A stretch of 64,000 nucleotides of DNA, taken from assembly GCF_900142135.1 (NCBI RefSeq), contig NZ_FQZU01000009.1:1-64000 (forward strand), read 5' to 3'. Under the pieces are notes generated by a model that did not search any database, was not told the origin of the DNA, and worked only from the letters and a program-made list of their open reading frames with translations. The stretch comes from Desulfatibacillum alkenivorans DSM 16219 (lineage in GTDB: Bacteria; Desulfobacterota; Desulfobacteria; Desulfobacterales; Desulfatibacillaceae). The position numbers and the translations under genes were made by a program. This document shows, in pieces, positions 8,124 through 15,653 of this stretch (its first letter is position 1; each line of letters begins with the position of its first letter).

Positions 8124-8792
8124 TTATTCCTTCTCCTCTTTTTCCTCTTTAATGCCCAGGTACTCCTTGTTGTACTCGGTCAACAAGGCCATGGACAACG
8201 GCACCAGCATGTCCGCCATGCCCACATACTTGGTGGGAATGCTCGCCACAATCTTTTGGCTTAGCTGGTACAGCATGGCGTTCAGGGAGTCCAGATTCAC
8301 CGTGGGGTAGGGCTTGCCTTCTTCAAATCCCGACTCTCCGCAAGTGTGCCCCTTGCCGCCGATGGCCGTGGGAATGCCGTACAAACGGCAGGTGATGGGC
8401 CGCTTGTCGTACAAAATGCACTTTTCGTCGTCGTCCAAAAGAGGGCACCGCACCCGCTCCCAAGCGACGCGGGACAAAATCTCGTCCGTCTGCCTGCCCT
8501 TCTTGGTGGCCTGGTAGGCTTCCTTTTTGATCATATGGATTTTGCGGTCCGCCCGGTCCGCCCTCTCCAGCAGCCGGTCCTTTTCCTTGCCTTCAAAACG
8601 CTTGTTGAAGTGATGATTGATGTACAACGCTTCCACCAAACTCAAGTCAAATAAGGCGTAACAGCAGTCGGAACAACCTGGCTTGCACTTGACGCAGTCG
8701 GAGTGAGCCTCTTCCACGGTCTTGAAGGCTTTGTCCACGCCTTCCACCACTTTTTCATATTCTTCAAATATTTTTGAATGATCCAGTTCCAT
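8124..8792 (-). CDS. YkgJ-family zinc/iron cysteine-cluster protein
   Basis: A 222-aa protein with the cysteine pattern of the YkgJ/CxxCxxCC family. An N-terminal cluster (CVKCKPGCSDCC, near residue 35) is followed by CPLLDDDEKCILYDKRPITCRLYG about 90 residues later. These cysteines are thought to bind a metal or an Fe-S cluster; the family's function is not settled. I chose the ATG giving MELDHSK, because GGAG stands 8 nt upstream. An upstream in-frame start at 8825 has no good ribosome site. First gene of the minus-strand unit that leads into dsr. Confidence 0.85.
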   Translation of the reverse strand: MELDHSKIFEEYEKVVEGVDKAFKTVEEAHSDCVKCKPGCSDCCYALFDLSLVEALYINHHFNKRFEGKEKDRLLERADRADRKIHMIKKEAYQATKKGRQTDEILSRVAWERVRCPLLDDDEKCILYDKRPITCRLYGIPTAIGGKGHTCGESGFEEGKPYPTVNLDSLNAMLYQLSQKIVASIPTKYVGMADMLVPLSMALLTEYNKEYLGIKEEKEEKE

Positions 8793-9267
8793 CGTTGCGA
8801 CTCCATAAATAAGTTGACGGGCCAATCTGATTGGAAGCCCGGTTTCGGCTAAACCGAATTTTTAATTATGCCCGCAATATAACACATCGTCAAGGACTTC
8901 CAAACAGGGGCGGGGCGATTGCCTTGCCCCAAGCCCCCAAACCCCAAGCCGGACCGGAGCCGCAGCGCTTTATGATGGGGGGTTAAGACCTTTCCTCCCC
9001 GCCTGCCCGGGGCGGCCCCGGGCGAAAAAAACGGACAATGCGGTTTAAAGCTCAAAATTTATTTTTACTCAAAAATTTTGAATAATATTTATCTAAACTT
9101 AATTTCGCCCTTACCTATATTTATACCTATATAAACGTTTGACACAAGCCTTCGGGTCTGCTACTCACTGTCCCGTCGCGACTCCCGCGCGCCCTTGAGT
9201 GATAAGTGTTTAGAGCGATCAAGGGAAAAAAAACGCAATTTATCCGACGTGGCGTATTGGTGACCCG
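8793..9267. other. Divergent intergenic region before the ATP synthase F0 operon
   Basis: About 475 bp without a convincing gene. It contains a GC palindrome (gcccgggg 9005-9012 with ccccgggc 9016-9023), an AT-rich stretch with the near-repeat tacctatatttatacctata (9112-9131), and a good -35 box TTGACA (9139-9144). The best -10 is poor: TACTCA (9162-9167), 17 nt away. A second stem (cccttga 9192-9198 with tcaaggg 9219-9225) lies in what would be the leader of the F0 operon. Promoters for both divergent operons must lie here. Confidence 0.5.
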
Positions 9268-9558
9268 GTGGCGAAACTCTTTAATTTCAAAGACAATAAA
9301 CCATGGGCCCAGGATATGACCATTGTCATGCAGTTGGGCCTGACCATGGCCGGCTGCATAGCCTTCTGCTTCTGGGCCGGTTATGAACTGGACAAATGGT
9401 TGGGGACCAGGGGGGTCTTCATCACAATCGGAACCTTGTTGGGAGTGGCTGGCGGAGCGAATGTCTGCTATCGCGCGATAATGGATTTAACCCGGGATTC
9501 CGGGAAAGGGGACGCGGGCGAAAAACCGCCCGAAGACAAACAGGATGGAACAGGTTAA
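9268..9558 (+). CDS. AtpZ/AtpI-like ATP synthase accessory membrane protein
   Basis: A 96-aa protein with two hydrophobic segments (about residues 17-40 and 49-68) and a charged hydrophilic tail. It matches the small AtpZ/AtpI-type proteins found at the front of F-type ATP synthase operons, which help assemble the c-ring or handle cations. The start codon is GTG with no strong ribosome site. The gene overlaps the next by 14 bp. First gene of an operon that codes only for membrane subunits. Confidence 0.75.
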   Translation: MAKLFNFKDNKPWAQDMTIVMQLGLTMAGCIAFCFWAGYELDKWLGTRGVFITIGTLLGVAGGANVCYRAIMDLTRDSGKGDAGEKPPEDKQDGTG

Positions 9559-9919
9559 TGAACTGCGGAGGCGTTATTGCCCCAGGGCGCTGGCTCTGGC
9601 GGTTATGGCAGGCGCCATCCTGATTGTGCTGGACATGAAGCCCATCGGTAAGGGGATCATTCTCGGGACTATATTCAGCATCCTCAATTTTCTCATTATG
9701 AGCCAGGCCTTGCCAATGGCTGTTGTGCAGGGCGGAAAAGGCAGCGTGCTTCGCAGCCTGGGGTCCGTTCTGGTCCGGTTTGTGTTAATGGCCGGGGCCC
9801 TGTTTGTAGGCGCGAAATATGATGCCTATAATTTTTTCGCCGTGGCGGGGGGGCTGTTCGCCGTTCAATTGGTTATTTTGGCGGATCATTTGCTCAAGGC
9901 GCTGCGGAGGCAAATCTGA
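9545..9919 (+). CDS. atpI: ATP synthase subunit I (AtpI-like)
   Basis: A 124-aa membrane protein with four predicted hydrophobic segments, the arrangement of the ATP synthase I chain family. AtpI is not a structural part of the enzyme but assists c-ring assembly, notably in sodium-type synthases. It overlaps the upstream small membrane protein gene by 14 bp. About 95 bp separate it from atpB. Confidence 0.75.
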   Translation: MEQVNELRRRYCPRALALAVMAGAILIVLDMKPIGKGIILGTIFSILNFLIMSQALPMAVVQGGKGSVLRSLGSVLVRFVLMAGALFVGAKYDAYNFFAVAGGLFAVQLVILADHLLKALRRQI

Positions 9920-10013
9920 ATTTTTCAGTGTTGAATTTGGGTGCGGGCCATGATAGGGATGCGCGCCCTTGGGGAAAATTTGACGTAAATAAATAAAGAC
10001 GGGTTTCGAGATT

Positions 10014-10709
10014 ATGGATGAACTTGGGAGAATACATCAGTTGCTTGTGCCGCTGACGGATGGTTATACAATGACCTTCAATTTGGAAGTCATTCTCATG
10101 ACCTGGATCGTCATCGGCATTTTGCTTTTATTCGGGTTCCTGGCCGTGAAAAAGCGCGGCGTGATTCCCAACCCCATGCAGGTGGTGGGCGAGCTTTTCG
10201 TCAAAAATCTGTATGATCTTGCGGACGACGCCTTGGAAGAGGAGTTGGGCAAAAAGTACGGTCCCATGATTTGCGCGCTGTTCCTTTTTCTGTGGATGAG
10301 CAACATGCTGGGCGTTTTGCCGCCCTTGGGCTTCATTCCGGAATTTTCCGAGCCCACCAAAGATTTAAACACGCCGTTGGGGCTGGGCCTTATGGGCTTT
10401 TTCATAGCCCACGCCGCCGGCATCAAGGAAAAGGGCATCAAGGACTACCTCAAGGTGTACATTGAACCCTTCGCCTTCATGCTGCCCCTTAACCTGATCG
10501 GCGAGCTGGCCAAGGTGGTTTCCATCTCCTTCCGTCTGTTCGGCAACATCATGGGCGGCTCCATCATCATCCTGGTGGTTTCCCACCTCACGTACTCCAT
10601 ACTGCTTCCCCCGGCCCTGTTCGGCTTCTTTGGGATCTTTGTGGGCACCATCCAGGCCTTTGTATTCACCATGCTTACTACGGTTTATATTTCTGTCCAG
10701 GTGAAATAG
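10014..10709 (+). CDS. atpB: ATP synthase F0 subunit a
   Basis: A 231-aa subunit a with 5-6 hydrophobic segments. The essential stator arginine lies in the conserved motif SISFRLFGNIMGG (near residue 170), and the C-terminal helix has the usual IQAFVFTMLTTVYIS. It forms the ion half-channels facing the c-ring. The next gene begins 2 bp after the stop, with an AGGTGA ribosome site inside the atpB 3' end, so atpB and the fused c-subunit are probably made in a coupled way. Confidence 0.95.
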   Translation: MDELGRIHQLLVPLTDGYTMTFNLEVILMTWIVIGILLLFGFLAVKKRGVIPNPMQVVGELFVKNLYDLADDALEEELGKKYGPMICALFLFLWMSNMLGVLPPLGFIPEFSEPTKDLNTPLGLGLMGFFIAHAAGIKEKGIKDYLKVYIEPFAFMLPLNLIGELAKVVSISFRLFGNIMGGSIIILVVSHLTYSILLPPALFGFFGIFVGTIQAFVFTMLTTVYISVQVK

Positions 10710-10711
10710 TT

Positions 10712-11689
10712 ATGAATGATATTACGATGTGGGCCGAAGTGGCCGCGTTTGTTGGAGGCGGATTAGCGATGGGCTTTGGGGCCATTGGCGCTGCGGTGGG
10801 AGAGGGATACGCTGCAGCCAGCGCCAACGCCGCCATCTCACGGAATCCCGAAGTAAGCGGAGAGGTTTTCAAGACCATGCTGGTGGGCCAGGCGGTGGCC
10901 GAGTCTGCGGCGATTTTCGCCTTGGTCGTGGCCATGCTGCTGGTTTTTGCCAACGTAGGGGAAAATGCGTCCTGGATGACCGTGACCGTGTTCTTGTCCT
11001 CGGGCCTTTGCATGGGACTGGGCGCCATCGGCTCCGGCGTGGGCTCGGGATTTCCCGCAGGCGCCGCCTGTGAGGGAACCGCGCGTCAGCCGGCAATGGG
11101 CGGGCGGCTGGTGACCAATATGCTCATCGGCTCCGCCGTGTGCCAGACCCCGGCGATTTTCGCCCTGGTGGTCTCCTTTATCCTCATGTTCACCAATTTT
11201 TCCGACAGGCCGGTCAACCCCACATGGGCGGCCATCTTGGGCGCAGGCCTGGCTTCGGGGCTGGGCGCCATCGGCTCCGGCCTTGGCGGCGGCCTTGTGG
11301 CTCAGGCAAGCTGCGAAGGCGTGGCCCGTAAGCCGGAAGCCGCAGGCACCCTGACCAACGTCATGCTTTTGGGCCAGGCGGTCACCCAAACCACGGCCAT
11401 TTACGGCATGCTGGTCTCCTTTATCCTTATGTTCAAAGCCTTCGACCCTGCAGGCACGACCTTGGCGCCGGCCATGGCCCTGCTCTCCGCAGGCATCTGC
11501 ATGGGCATCGGCGCCATCGGGCCGGGCGTAGGGGAAGGCTTTGCAGCACAGAGCGCAGTAGGTTGGATTGCTAGGAACGAAAACGCCACGGCGGAACTGA
11601 CCCGCACCATGCTGGTGGGGCAGGCCGTTGCAGAGTCCACGGGCATTTACGCCCTGGTGGTGGCGTTGGTACTGATATTTGTTGTGTAA
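10712..11689 (+). CDS. Four-hairpin fused ATP synthase c-subunit with two ion sites
   Basis: A 325-aa protein made of four in-frame copies of the c-subunit helical hairpin, about 80 residues each. Each hairpin has the GxGxGxG helix-1 motif, a polar loop, and helix 2. The ion-binding acidic residue of helix 2 is Glu in hairpin 1 (E64, AVAESAAIF) and hairpin 4 (E308, AVAESTGIY). It is Gln in hairpin 2 (Q145, AVCQTPAIF) and hairpin 3 (Q226, AVTQTTAIY). Helix 1 has a second Glu only in hairpins 1 and 4 (E31, E275); the others have Ser112 and Gly193. So the protein should span four c positions but carry two ion sites. Duplicated c-subunits with lost sites are known from V-ATPases and from the mixed rotor of Acetobacterium woodii. 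It is followed at once by a normal single-hairpin c gene. Confidence 0.93.
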   Translation: MNDITMWAEVAAFVGGGLAMGFGAIGAAVGEGYAAASANAAISRNPEVSGEVFKTMLVGQAVAESAAIFALVVAMLLVFANVGENASWMTVTVFLSSGLCMGLGAIGSGVGSGFPAGAACEGTARQPAMGGRLVTNMLIGSAVCQTPAIFALVVSFILMFTNFSDRPVNPTWAAILGAGLASGLGAIGSGLGGGLVAQASCEGVARKPEAAGTLTNVMLLGQAVTQTTAIYGMLVSFILMFKAFDPAGTTLAPAMALLSAGICMGIGAIGPGVGEGFAAQSAVGWIARNENATAELTRTMLVGQAVAESTGIYALVVALVLIFVV

Positions 11690-11722
11690 AAATATTATTT
11701 CTTTTTCTCAGGAGGTAGGCAA

Positions 11723-11971
11723 ATGGCAATCGAAGGTGCAGACATCATCAAAGCAGCAGGTCTTTTGGGCGCAGGTTTATCCATGGGTTTGGGAGCTATC
11801 GGGCCCGGCGTCGGTGAAGGTATGGCGGCGGCCAAGGCTTGTGAAGCCATCGGACGCAACCCCAAGGAAGCCGGTCTGTTGACCCGTACCATGCTGGTCG
11901 GCCAGGCTGTTTCCGAGTCTACGGGCATCTATTCTCTGGTTATCGCGCTCCTTTTGCTCTTTGTGGTCTAA
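11723..11971 (+). CDS. atpE: ATP synthase F0 subunit c, sodium-type two-carboxylate motif
   Basis: An 82-aa two-helix c-subunit. Helix 2 carries V63, E65, S66, T67 and Y70 (AVSESTGIYSL), the ligand set known from sodium-dependent c-rings such as Ilyobacter tartaricus and in the same numbering. Position 32 in helix 1, glutamine in Ilyobacter, is glutamate here (GPGVGEGM). That gives a two-carboxylate site of the type described for Fusobacterium nucleatum. A strong AGGAGGT (11710-11716) precedes the ATG, consistent with high expression. Downstream of the fused c gene and upstream of the two b-type genes. Confidence 0.95.
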   Translation: MAIEGADIIKAAGLLGAGLSMGLGAIGPGVGEGMAAAKACEAIGRNPKEAGLLTRTMLVGQAVSESTGIYSLVIALLLLFVV

Positions 11972-11986
11972 TACGGGGAAGAATTC

Positions 11987-12439
11987 ATGGAAGTTGTCAG
12001 CAATATCGCCTTAATCAGCATCAACGAGACGTTGGTCGTCCAGGTGATCTCTTTCCTGATCTTCCTTTTTATCGCCAAAAAGTTCATTTTTACTCCCCTG
12101 CAGGATTCCATGGGCGAAAGGGACTCCCAAATCAAGGGCGCCCAGGACGATATCGCACAGGTTAAGCAGGAAATGGACGCCATGGCCGCAGAACTTGCCA
12201 AGCACGAGGCGGATGCCAAAAGCAAAGCCTTGTCCTTGAAAAATGAATTGGAAGATGAAGGCAAAAAAGAGGCCCTGGACATCGTGAACGCCGCTCGGAA
12301 AGATATTGAAGGCATGCGCGCAGAAGCCGCCGCTCAGGTGGACGATCAAATTGCGCAGGCGCGCCGGTTCTTTCAGGCTGAGTCCGAGGCGCTAAGCATA
12401 AGCATTATGGAAAGCATGCTGGGCAGAAAGGTTTCTTGA
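11987..12439 (+). CDS. ATP synthase F0 subunit b' (AtpF-like)
   Basis: A 150-aa peripheral-stalk subunit. One N-terminal membrane helix (about residues 13-32, VVQVISFLIFLFIAKKF) is followed by a long charged coiled coil rich in Glu, Lys and Ala. There is no signal peptide. It begins 16 bp after atpE, with GGGGAAG as ribosome site. It pairs with the second b-type protein encoded next, as in bacteria that use b/b' heterodimers. Confidence 0.85.
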   Translation: MEVVSNIALISINETLVVQVISFLIFLFIAKKFIFTPLQDSMGERDSQIKGAQDDIAQVKQEMDAMAAELAKHEADAKSKALSLKNELEDEGKKEALDIVNAARKDIEGMRAEAAAQVDDQIAQARRFFQAESEALSISIMESMLGRKVS

Positions 12440-12499
12440 TCGAAGCCGCCCTCCCGGCCCTTTCAGGTGCAATGAGGATTTGACGGGCTAAACTTATCA

Positions 12500-12554
12500 G
12501 AGTCCGGCGGGCGCTCCCCAATCCCCCATCGGGAGGGTGAGAGCCCGTGGACTC
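12500..12554 (+). other. Long imperfect hairpin in the leader of the second b-subunit gene
   Basis: In the 107-bp gap between the b-type genes, gagtcc (12500-12505) pairs with ggactc (12549-12554). Further inside, cgggc pairs with gcccg and ctccc with gggag. The structure ends about 25 nt before the atpF ATG and about 15 nt before its GGAGAGG ribosome site. It may act as an intercistronic stabiliser or tune translation and subunit ratio. Confidence 0.5.
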
Positions 12555-12579
12555 AGGCCCACGAATATTGGAGAGGCTG

Positions 12580-13146
12580 ATGAAACATTCGGCGCAAAAG
12601 ATCGGGTTGTTCGCAGGCGTGCTGTTCATGTGTTTCGCCGCGAACGCCTTTGCAGCGGAAACTCAGAGTTGGAGACCGACCTACGACTTTGTCATGCGGT
12701 GGGTCAACTTCGCTATCATGGCGTTTTTGTTCTTTAAATTCGCCTGGGGACCCCTTACCCGCTGGCTGCGGGGGCAGGGCGATGAAGTGGCCGCCCAACT
12801 CAAGGATATGGAAGAAAAAAAGCAAGCGATCCTGGAAAAAATGGCCGAAACCAAGGAACAGATCCAACAGCGCTCTCAGTACCTGGAAGAACTTATGGCC
12901 AGAACCACGGAAAACGCCAGGAAGGACAAAGAGCAGATTGTGGAGCAGGCCAAGGCCGAAGGCGCGCAAATGATCCAGGACGCGAAACAACGGGCCGATT
13001 ACCAGATCGCAGCAGCCAGGAAGCAATTCCGGGCGGAGCTTATTGACGAAGCCGTGGAACTGGCGTCCCAAAAACTGCCGGGGATCATTTCCTCTGACGA
13101 CGAAAATAAGATCCAGACGGATTATCTGGAAAAAGCCCTGCAGTAA
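12580..13146 (+). CDS. atpF: ATP synthase F0 subunit b, with N-terminal signal-like segment
   Basis: A 188-aa b subunit. The first ~26 residues look like a cleavable signal peptide (KIGLFAGVLFMCFAANAFA). A second hydrophobic stretch (FVMRWVNFAIMAFLFFKFAW) then forms the membrane helix, followed by a long coiled coil. A b subunit with a signal-like extension is common in Desulfobacterota. I chose the ATG at 12580, 4 nt after GGAGAGG, over the GTG at 12547. It ends the operon: no delta, alpha, gamma, beta or epsilon gene follows. Confidence 0.9.
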   Translation: MKHSAQKIGLFAGVLFMCFAANAFAAETQSWRPTYDFVMRWVNFAIMAFLFFKFAWGPLTRWLRGQGDEVAAQLKDMEEKKQAILEKMAETKEQIQQRSQYLEELMARTTENARKDKEQIVEQAKAEGAQMIQDAKQRADYQIAAARKQFRAELIDEAVELASQKLPGIISSDDENKIQTDYLEKALQ

Positions 13147-13200
13147 GCCGCCCTCCGTAAGGCGGACAGGAAAAGGCATTTCCTGCTGAAAATGCATCCA

Positions 13201-13234
13201 AGGCCTCACCCATGTTTTTGGGCGGGGCCTTTTT
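13201..13234 (+). terminator. Rho-independent terminator of the F0 operon
   Basis: aggcctcaccc (13201-13211) pairs with gggcggggcct (13220-13230) with one mismatch and one wobble around loop atgttttt, and TTTTT follows. A smaller stem (ccgcc/ggcgg) lies just upstream at about 13148-13165. It marks a true end of the operon after atpF. Confidence 0.8.
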
Positions 13235-13245
13235 GCATTCCAACC

Positions 13246-14247
13246 CTACACCACGTCCGTATCCCCCAAGCTCAAACGCCACCTTAACGGATCCAGCCAT
13301 AATTTTGCGCCCCCCCCTTTAAAACGGCCTGCAAGATGGAACACCTTGGGCGCCGCCGCTTTAGGCACAGGGTAAAATCCCAACCGGGAGGCCAATCCAT
13401 TCTTTCCAATGGGAAACAGGGCCGTGAGCATAAAACATCCCCACGAAGCCGCGCGGATCTTGGCGGCTTTTACAGCCTGCTCCGCGGCCTCCGGGCAATC
13501 CAGGGGAAAGCAGTCCACGAGCACGCACACTTTAAGGCCGGAAATCCACTGAACCCGGAGCGTGTAATAGCCCGCCAAACGCCCTGACTTAAACAGCCCG
13601 AAAACCTTGTAGCCAAAGTCAGGCAAATCCAGGTAGCGCCATTGCAAATAGGCTCTATCCCTGACCTGAATGATTCCTTCCAGGGGCCTGTGCGCCTCCC
13701 AAAGATGGTCAAACTGGAGACTGAGCCTTTCCATGGGTGCTTCCTCCCAACCCCGGTCCAGTCTCGGGGATGAGCCGGCCTTAAGCAGCGCGGAAAAAGA
13801 GGTGAATCCAACCCGGGCCAGCAGATCCCCGACGCGGCGCCACCCTAAACTCCCGGTAAATCCGGGCATGGAGTTTTTGTTGGGAAACCCCCAAACCATG
13901 GTTATTCCGTGCTCCGACTCCATATGCGCATAAACCTGCCGCGCAAGGCCCGTAAAGACGCCCTGGCCCTGATACCGGGGATGCACCATGGTGTCGCAGG
14001 AATAGCCGCAAAGGGTCTCTACGCCGTCCACAAGCATTCTAACGGGTATGGCGGCGTACTGGCCTACGATCCTGCCCTGATCCTTAGCAAGTGCGATAAA
14101 GCCCGGTCCGGCCGGGTTATTAAGGAATTGCCATTTCCAGGCGTTGAGCCTGGCGCGCACAGGGTCCACCTGGCCGAAAACCGCCCTTCGAAGAGTCAGG
14201 ATGCCGTGCTCGTCGCCGGCTTTATAAAATTTTGCCTGCCAGGTCAT
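13246..14247 (-). CDS. GNAT-family N-acetyltransferase
   Basis: A 333-aa protein with a GNAT acyl-CoA site in the N-terminal half (VHPRYQGQGVFTGLARQVY, near residues 85-105, carrying the Q/RxxGxG/A-type pyrophosphate loop). The C-terminal half looks like a second, diverged acyltransferase-like fold. The substrate is unknown. An AGAGG ribosome site precedes the ATG. It runs convergent to the F0 operon and heads the same way as the radical SAM gene upstream, so it may be the last gene of that cluster. Confidence 0.8.
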   Translation of the reverse strand: MTWQAKFYKAGDEHGILTLRRAVFGQVDPVRARLNAWKWQFLNNPAGPGFIALAKDQGRIVGQYAAIPVRMLVDGVETLCGYSCDTMVHPRYQGQGVFTGLARQVYAHMESEHGITMVWGFPNKNSMPGFTGSLGWRRVGDLLARVGFTSFSALLKAGSSPRLDRGWEEAPMERLSLQFDHLWEAHRPLEGIIQVRDRAYLQWRYLDLPDFGYKVFGLFKSGRLAGYYTLRVQWISGLKVCVLVDCFPLDCPEAAEQAVKAAKIRAASWGCFMLTALFPIGKNGLASRLGFYPVPKAAAPKVFHLAGRFKGGGAKLWLDPLRWRLSLGDTDVV

Positions 14248-14300
14248 GGGCGCCTCTTGGGTGGTAAAAACCGGCTCGCAAGGGGGTTTTAGGCCAAGTA

Positions 14301-15653
14301 TTACTTAAAAAGCATATTTTGTGAATTTTTTAACATGTCCCCTAACACATTAAAAATCGGCCTCGGCCGCAAATAAAATTTCAAATAGGCCTTGTGCAGC
14401 ATTTTTTTGAGATTTTGCAGGTCATGATCGAAAAAATTGTAATGCGGATACTGATGAGCGGGAAATGTTTCCGGATTCAGGCCGCAATTGCCGGCTAAAA
14501 TCGTGCCGGGAAAGGGCACGATCAAATGAAAAGCGGCGTAATCGGGATCAAGGCTTAAGGCTAACTTAATGGTTGCCTCCATTTCGCAGTCATGTTCGCC
14601 CGGAAAGCCGAAATTCATGAATAGAGCCGTCCTTATCCCGAATAATTTACAAAGCCGGACCGCACGGCGGCAGTCTTTAACCCGAATCCCTTTGCCTGTC
14701 TGCTTTAAAATCCGATCCGTCCCGGCTTCCACGCCGAAATGGATGAGGCTGCACCCGGCCTGAGCCATGGCTTGGGCGACCTCCTCGTCCATGTCGGTAA
14801 CCCTGGTCTGGCAGCACCAGTTCAGGGATAGGCTGCGACTCTGCAGGCCCTGGCAAAATTCGAGGACGAACCTTTTGTTGACGGCAAATTCCAGATCCAT
14901 GAAATAGAGGTTCTTAAGGCCTAACTTTTTAACCGCCCATTCGGTTTCATCCAGAAAACGATCCACGCTTTTTCGGCGAACCCGGCGCCCGTACATTCCC
15001 ATATAGCAGAAATTGCACTTTCCCGGGCAGCCCCGGGAGGCCTCCAGAATCCCGAAGGATTTTCCCATGACGGGAAAATAGTGGTAAGCCTTCATGTCCA
15101 GTAAATGAAAGGCCGGGTAGGGAAGGGCGTCCATATTTGTGATGTACTCCCTGTCCGCCGATTTTTTGAGGCGCCCGTTATCCAACCATGCCAGCCCGGG
15201 AATCTGCTCCAAATCGTCCGGACTTTCAGCGCACGCGATATCCAGCATGGTTTGCTCCGGCTCGCCAAGAATTGCGCCTTTTGCGCGGGATTCCCTTAAA
15301 ATGGCCTCCGGCCGTTCCGTAACGTGGGAGCCCAGGATGAACAGTTTGTCTTTGCTGATAGGTTTTAGCGTATCAAAGAAAAAGCGGATGTCCAGGGACG
15401 GGCACTGCCAGCGGTCGTATGGCGTGGACGTGACGAACACCCTATCGTATTGTTCAGCCAGGATGCCGATTTTTTCCGGCGAACAGGCTTTAACCTGGTT
15501 GTCAATGATGCGCACTTCCAGGCCTCTCTGCTCCATCATGGCGGCGGCCAAAGCAAGGGACAAGGGGGGCCACAGCCTTTTAAACTGACGCTGCTTCTGG
15601 TTTTGTATCCCGGTCCAGTTAGGATTGATCAGCAGGATGCGTCTATGGTCCAT
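14301..15653 (-). CDS. Radical SAM protein with N-terminal B12-binding-like domain
   Basis: A 450-aa protein. Residues 1-130 have a Rossmann-like cobalamin-binding-domain appearance (ILLINPNW at the start, then PPLSLALAAAMMEQRG), though no DxHxxG is seen. The radical SAM core starts at the CPGKCNFCYM motif (CX3CX2C) near residue 205 and continues as the Elp3/MiaB-type barrel. The class is that of the hopanoid and lipid-modifying enzymes (HpnP/HpnJ-like), but I cannot assign a substrate. Its ATG overlaps the stop codon of the YdjC-type deacetylase gene by one base, so the two act in one unit. Confidence 0.85.
   Translation of the reverse strand: MDHRRILLINPNWTGIQNQKQRQFKRLWPPLSLALAAAMMEQRGLEVRIIDNQVKACSPEKIGILAEQYDRVFVTSTPYDRWQCPSLDIRFFFDTLKPISKDKLFILGSHVTERPEAILRESRAKGAILGEPEQTMLDIACAESPDDLEQIPGLAWLDNGRLKKSADREYITNMDALPYPAFHLLDMKAYHYFPVMGKSFGILEASRGCPGKCNFCYMGMYGRRVRRKSVDRFLDETEWAVKKLGLKNLYFMDLEFAVNKRFVLEFCQGLQSRSLSLNWCCQTRVTDMDEEVAQAMAQAGCSLIHFGVEAGTDRILKQTGKGIRVKDCRRAVRLCKLFGIRTALFMNFGFPGEHDCEMEATIKLALSLDPDYAAFHLIVPFPGTILAGNCGLNPETFPAHQYPHYNFFDHDLQNLKKMLHKAYLKFYLRPRPIFNVLGDMLKNSQNMLFK

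Noticed and set aside
8849-9055. Possible 68-aa minus-strand protein
   Set aside because: Low-complexity Gly/Pro/Arg-rich sequence over GC palindromes with no ribosome site; treated as intergenic.
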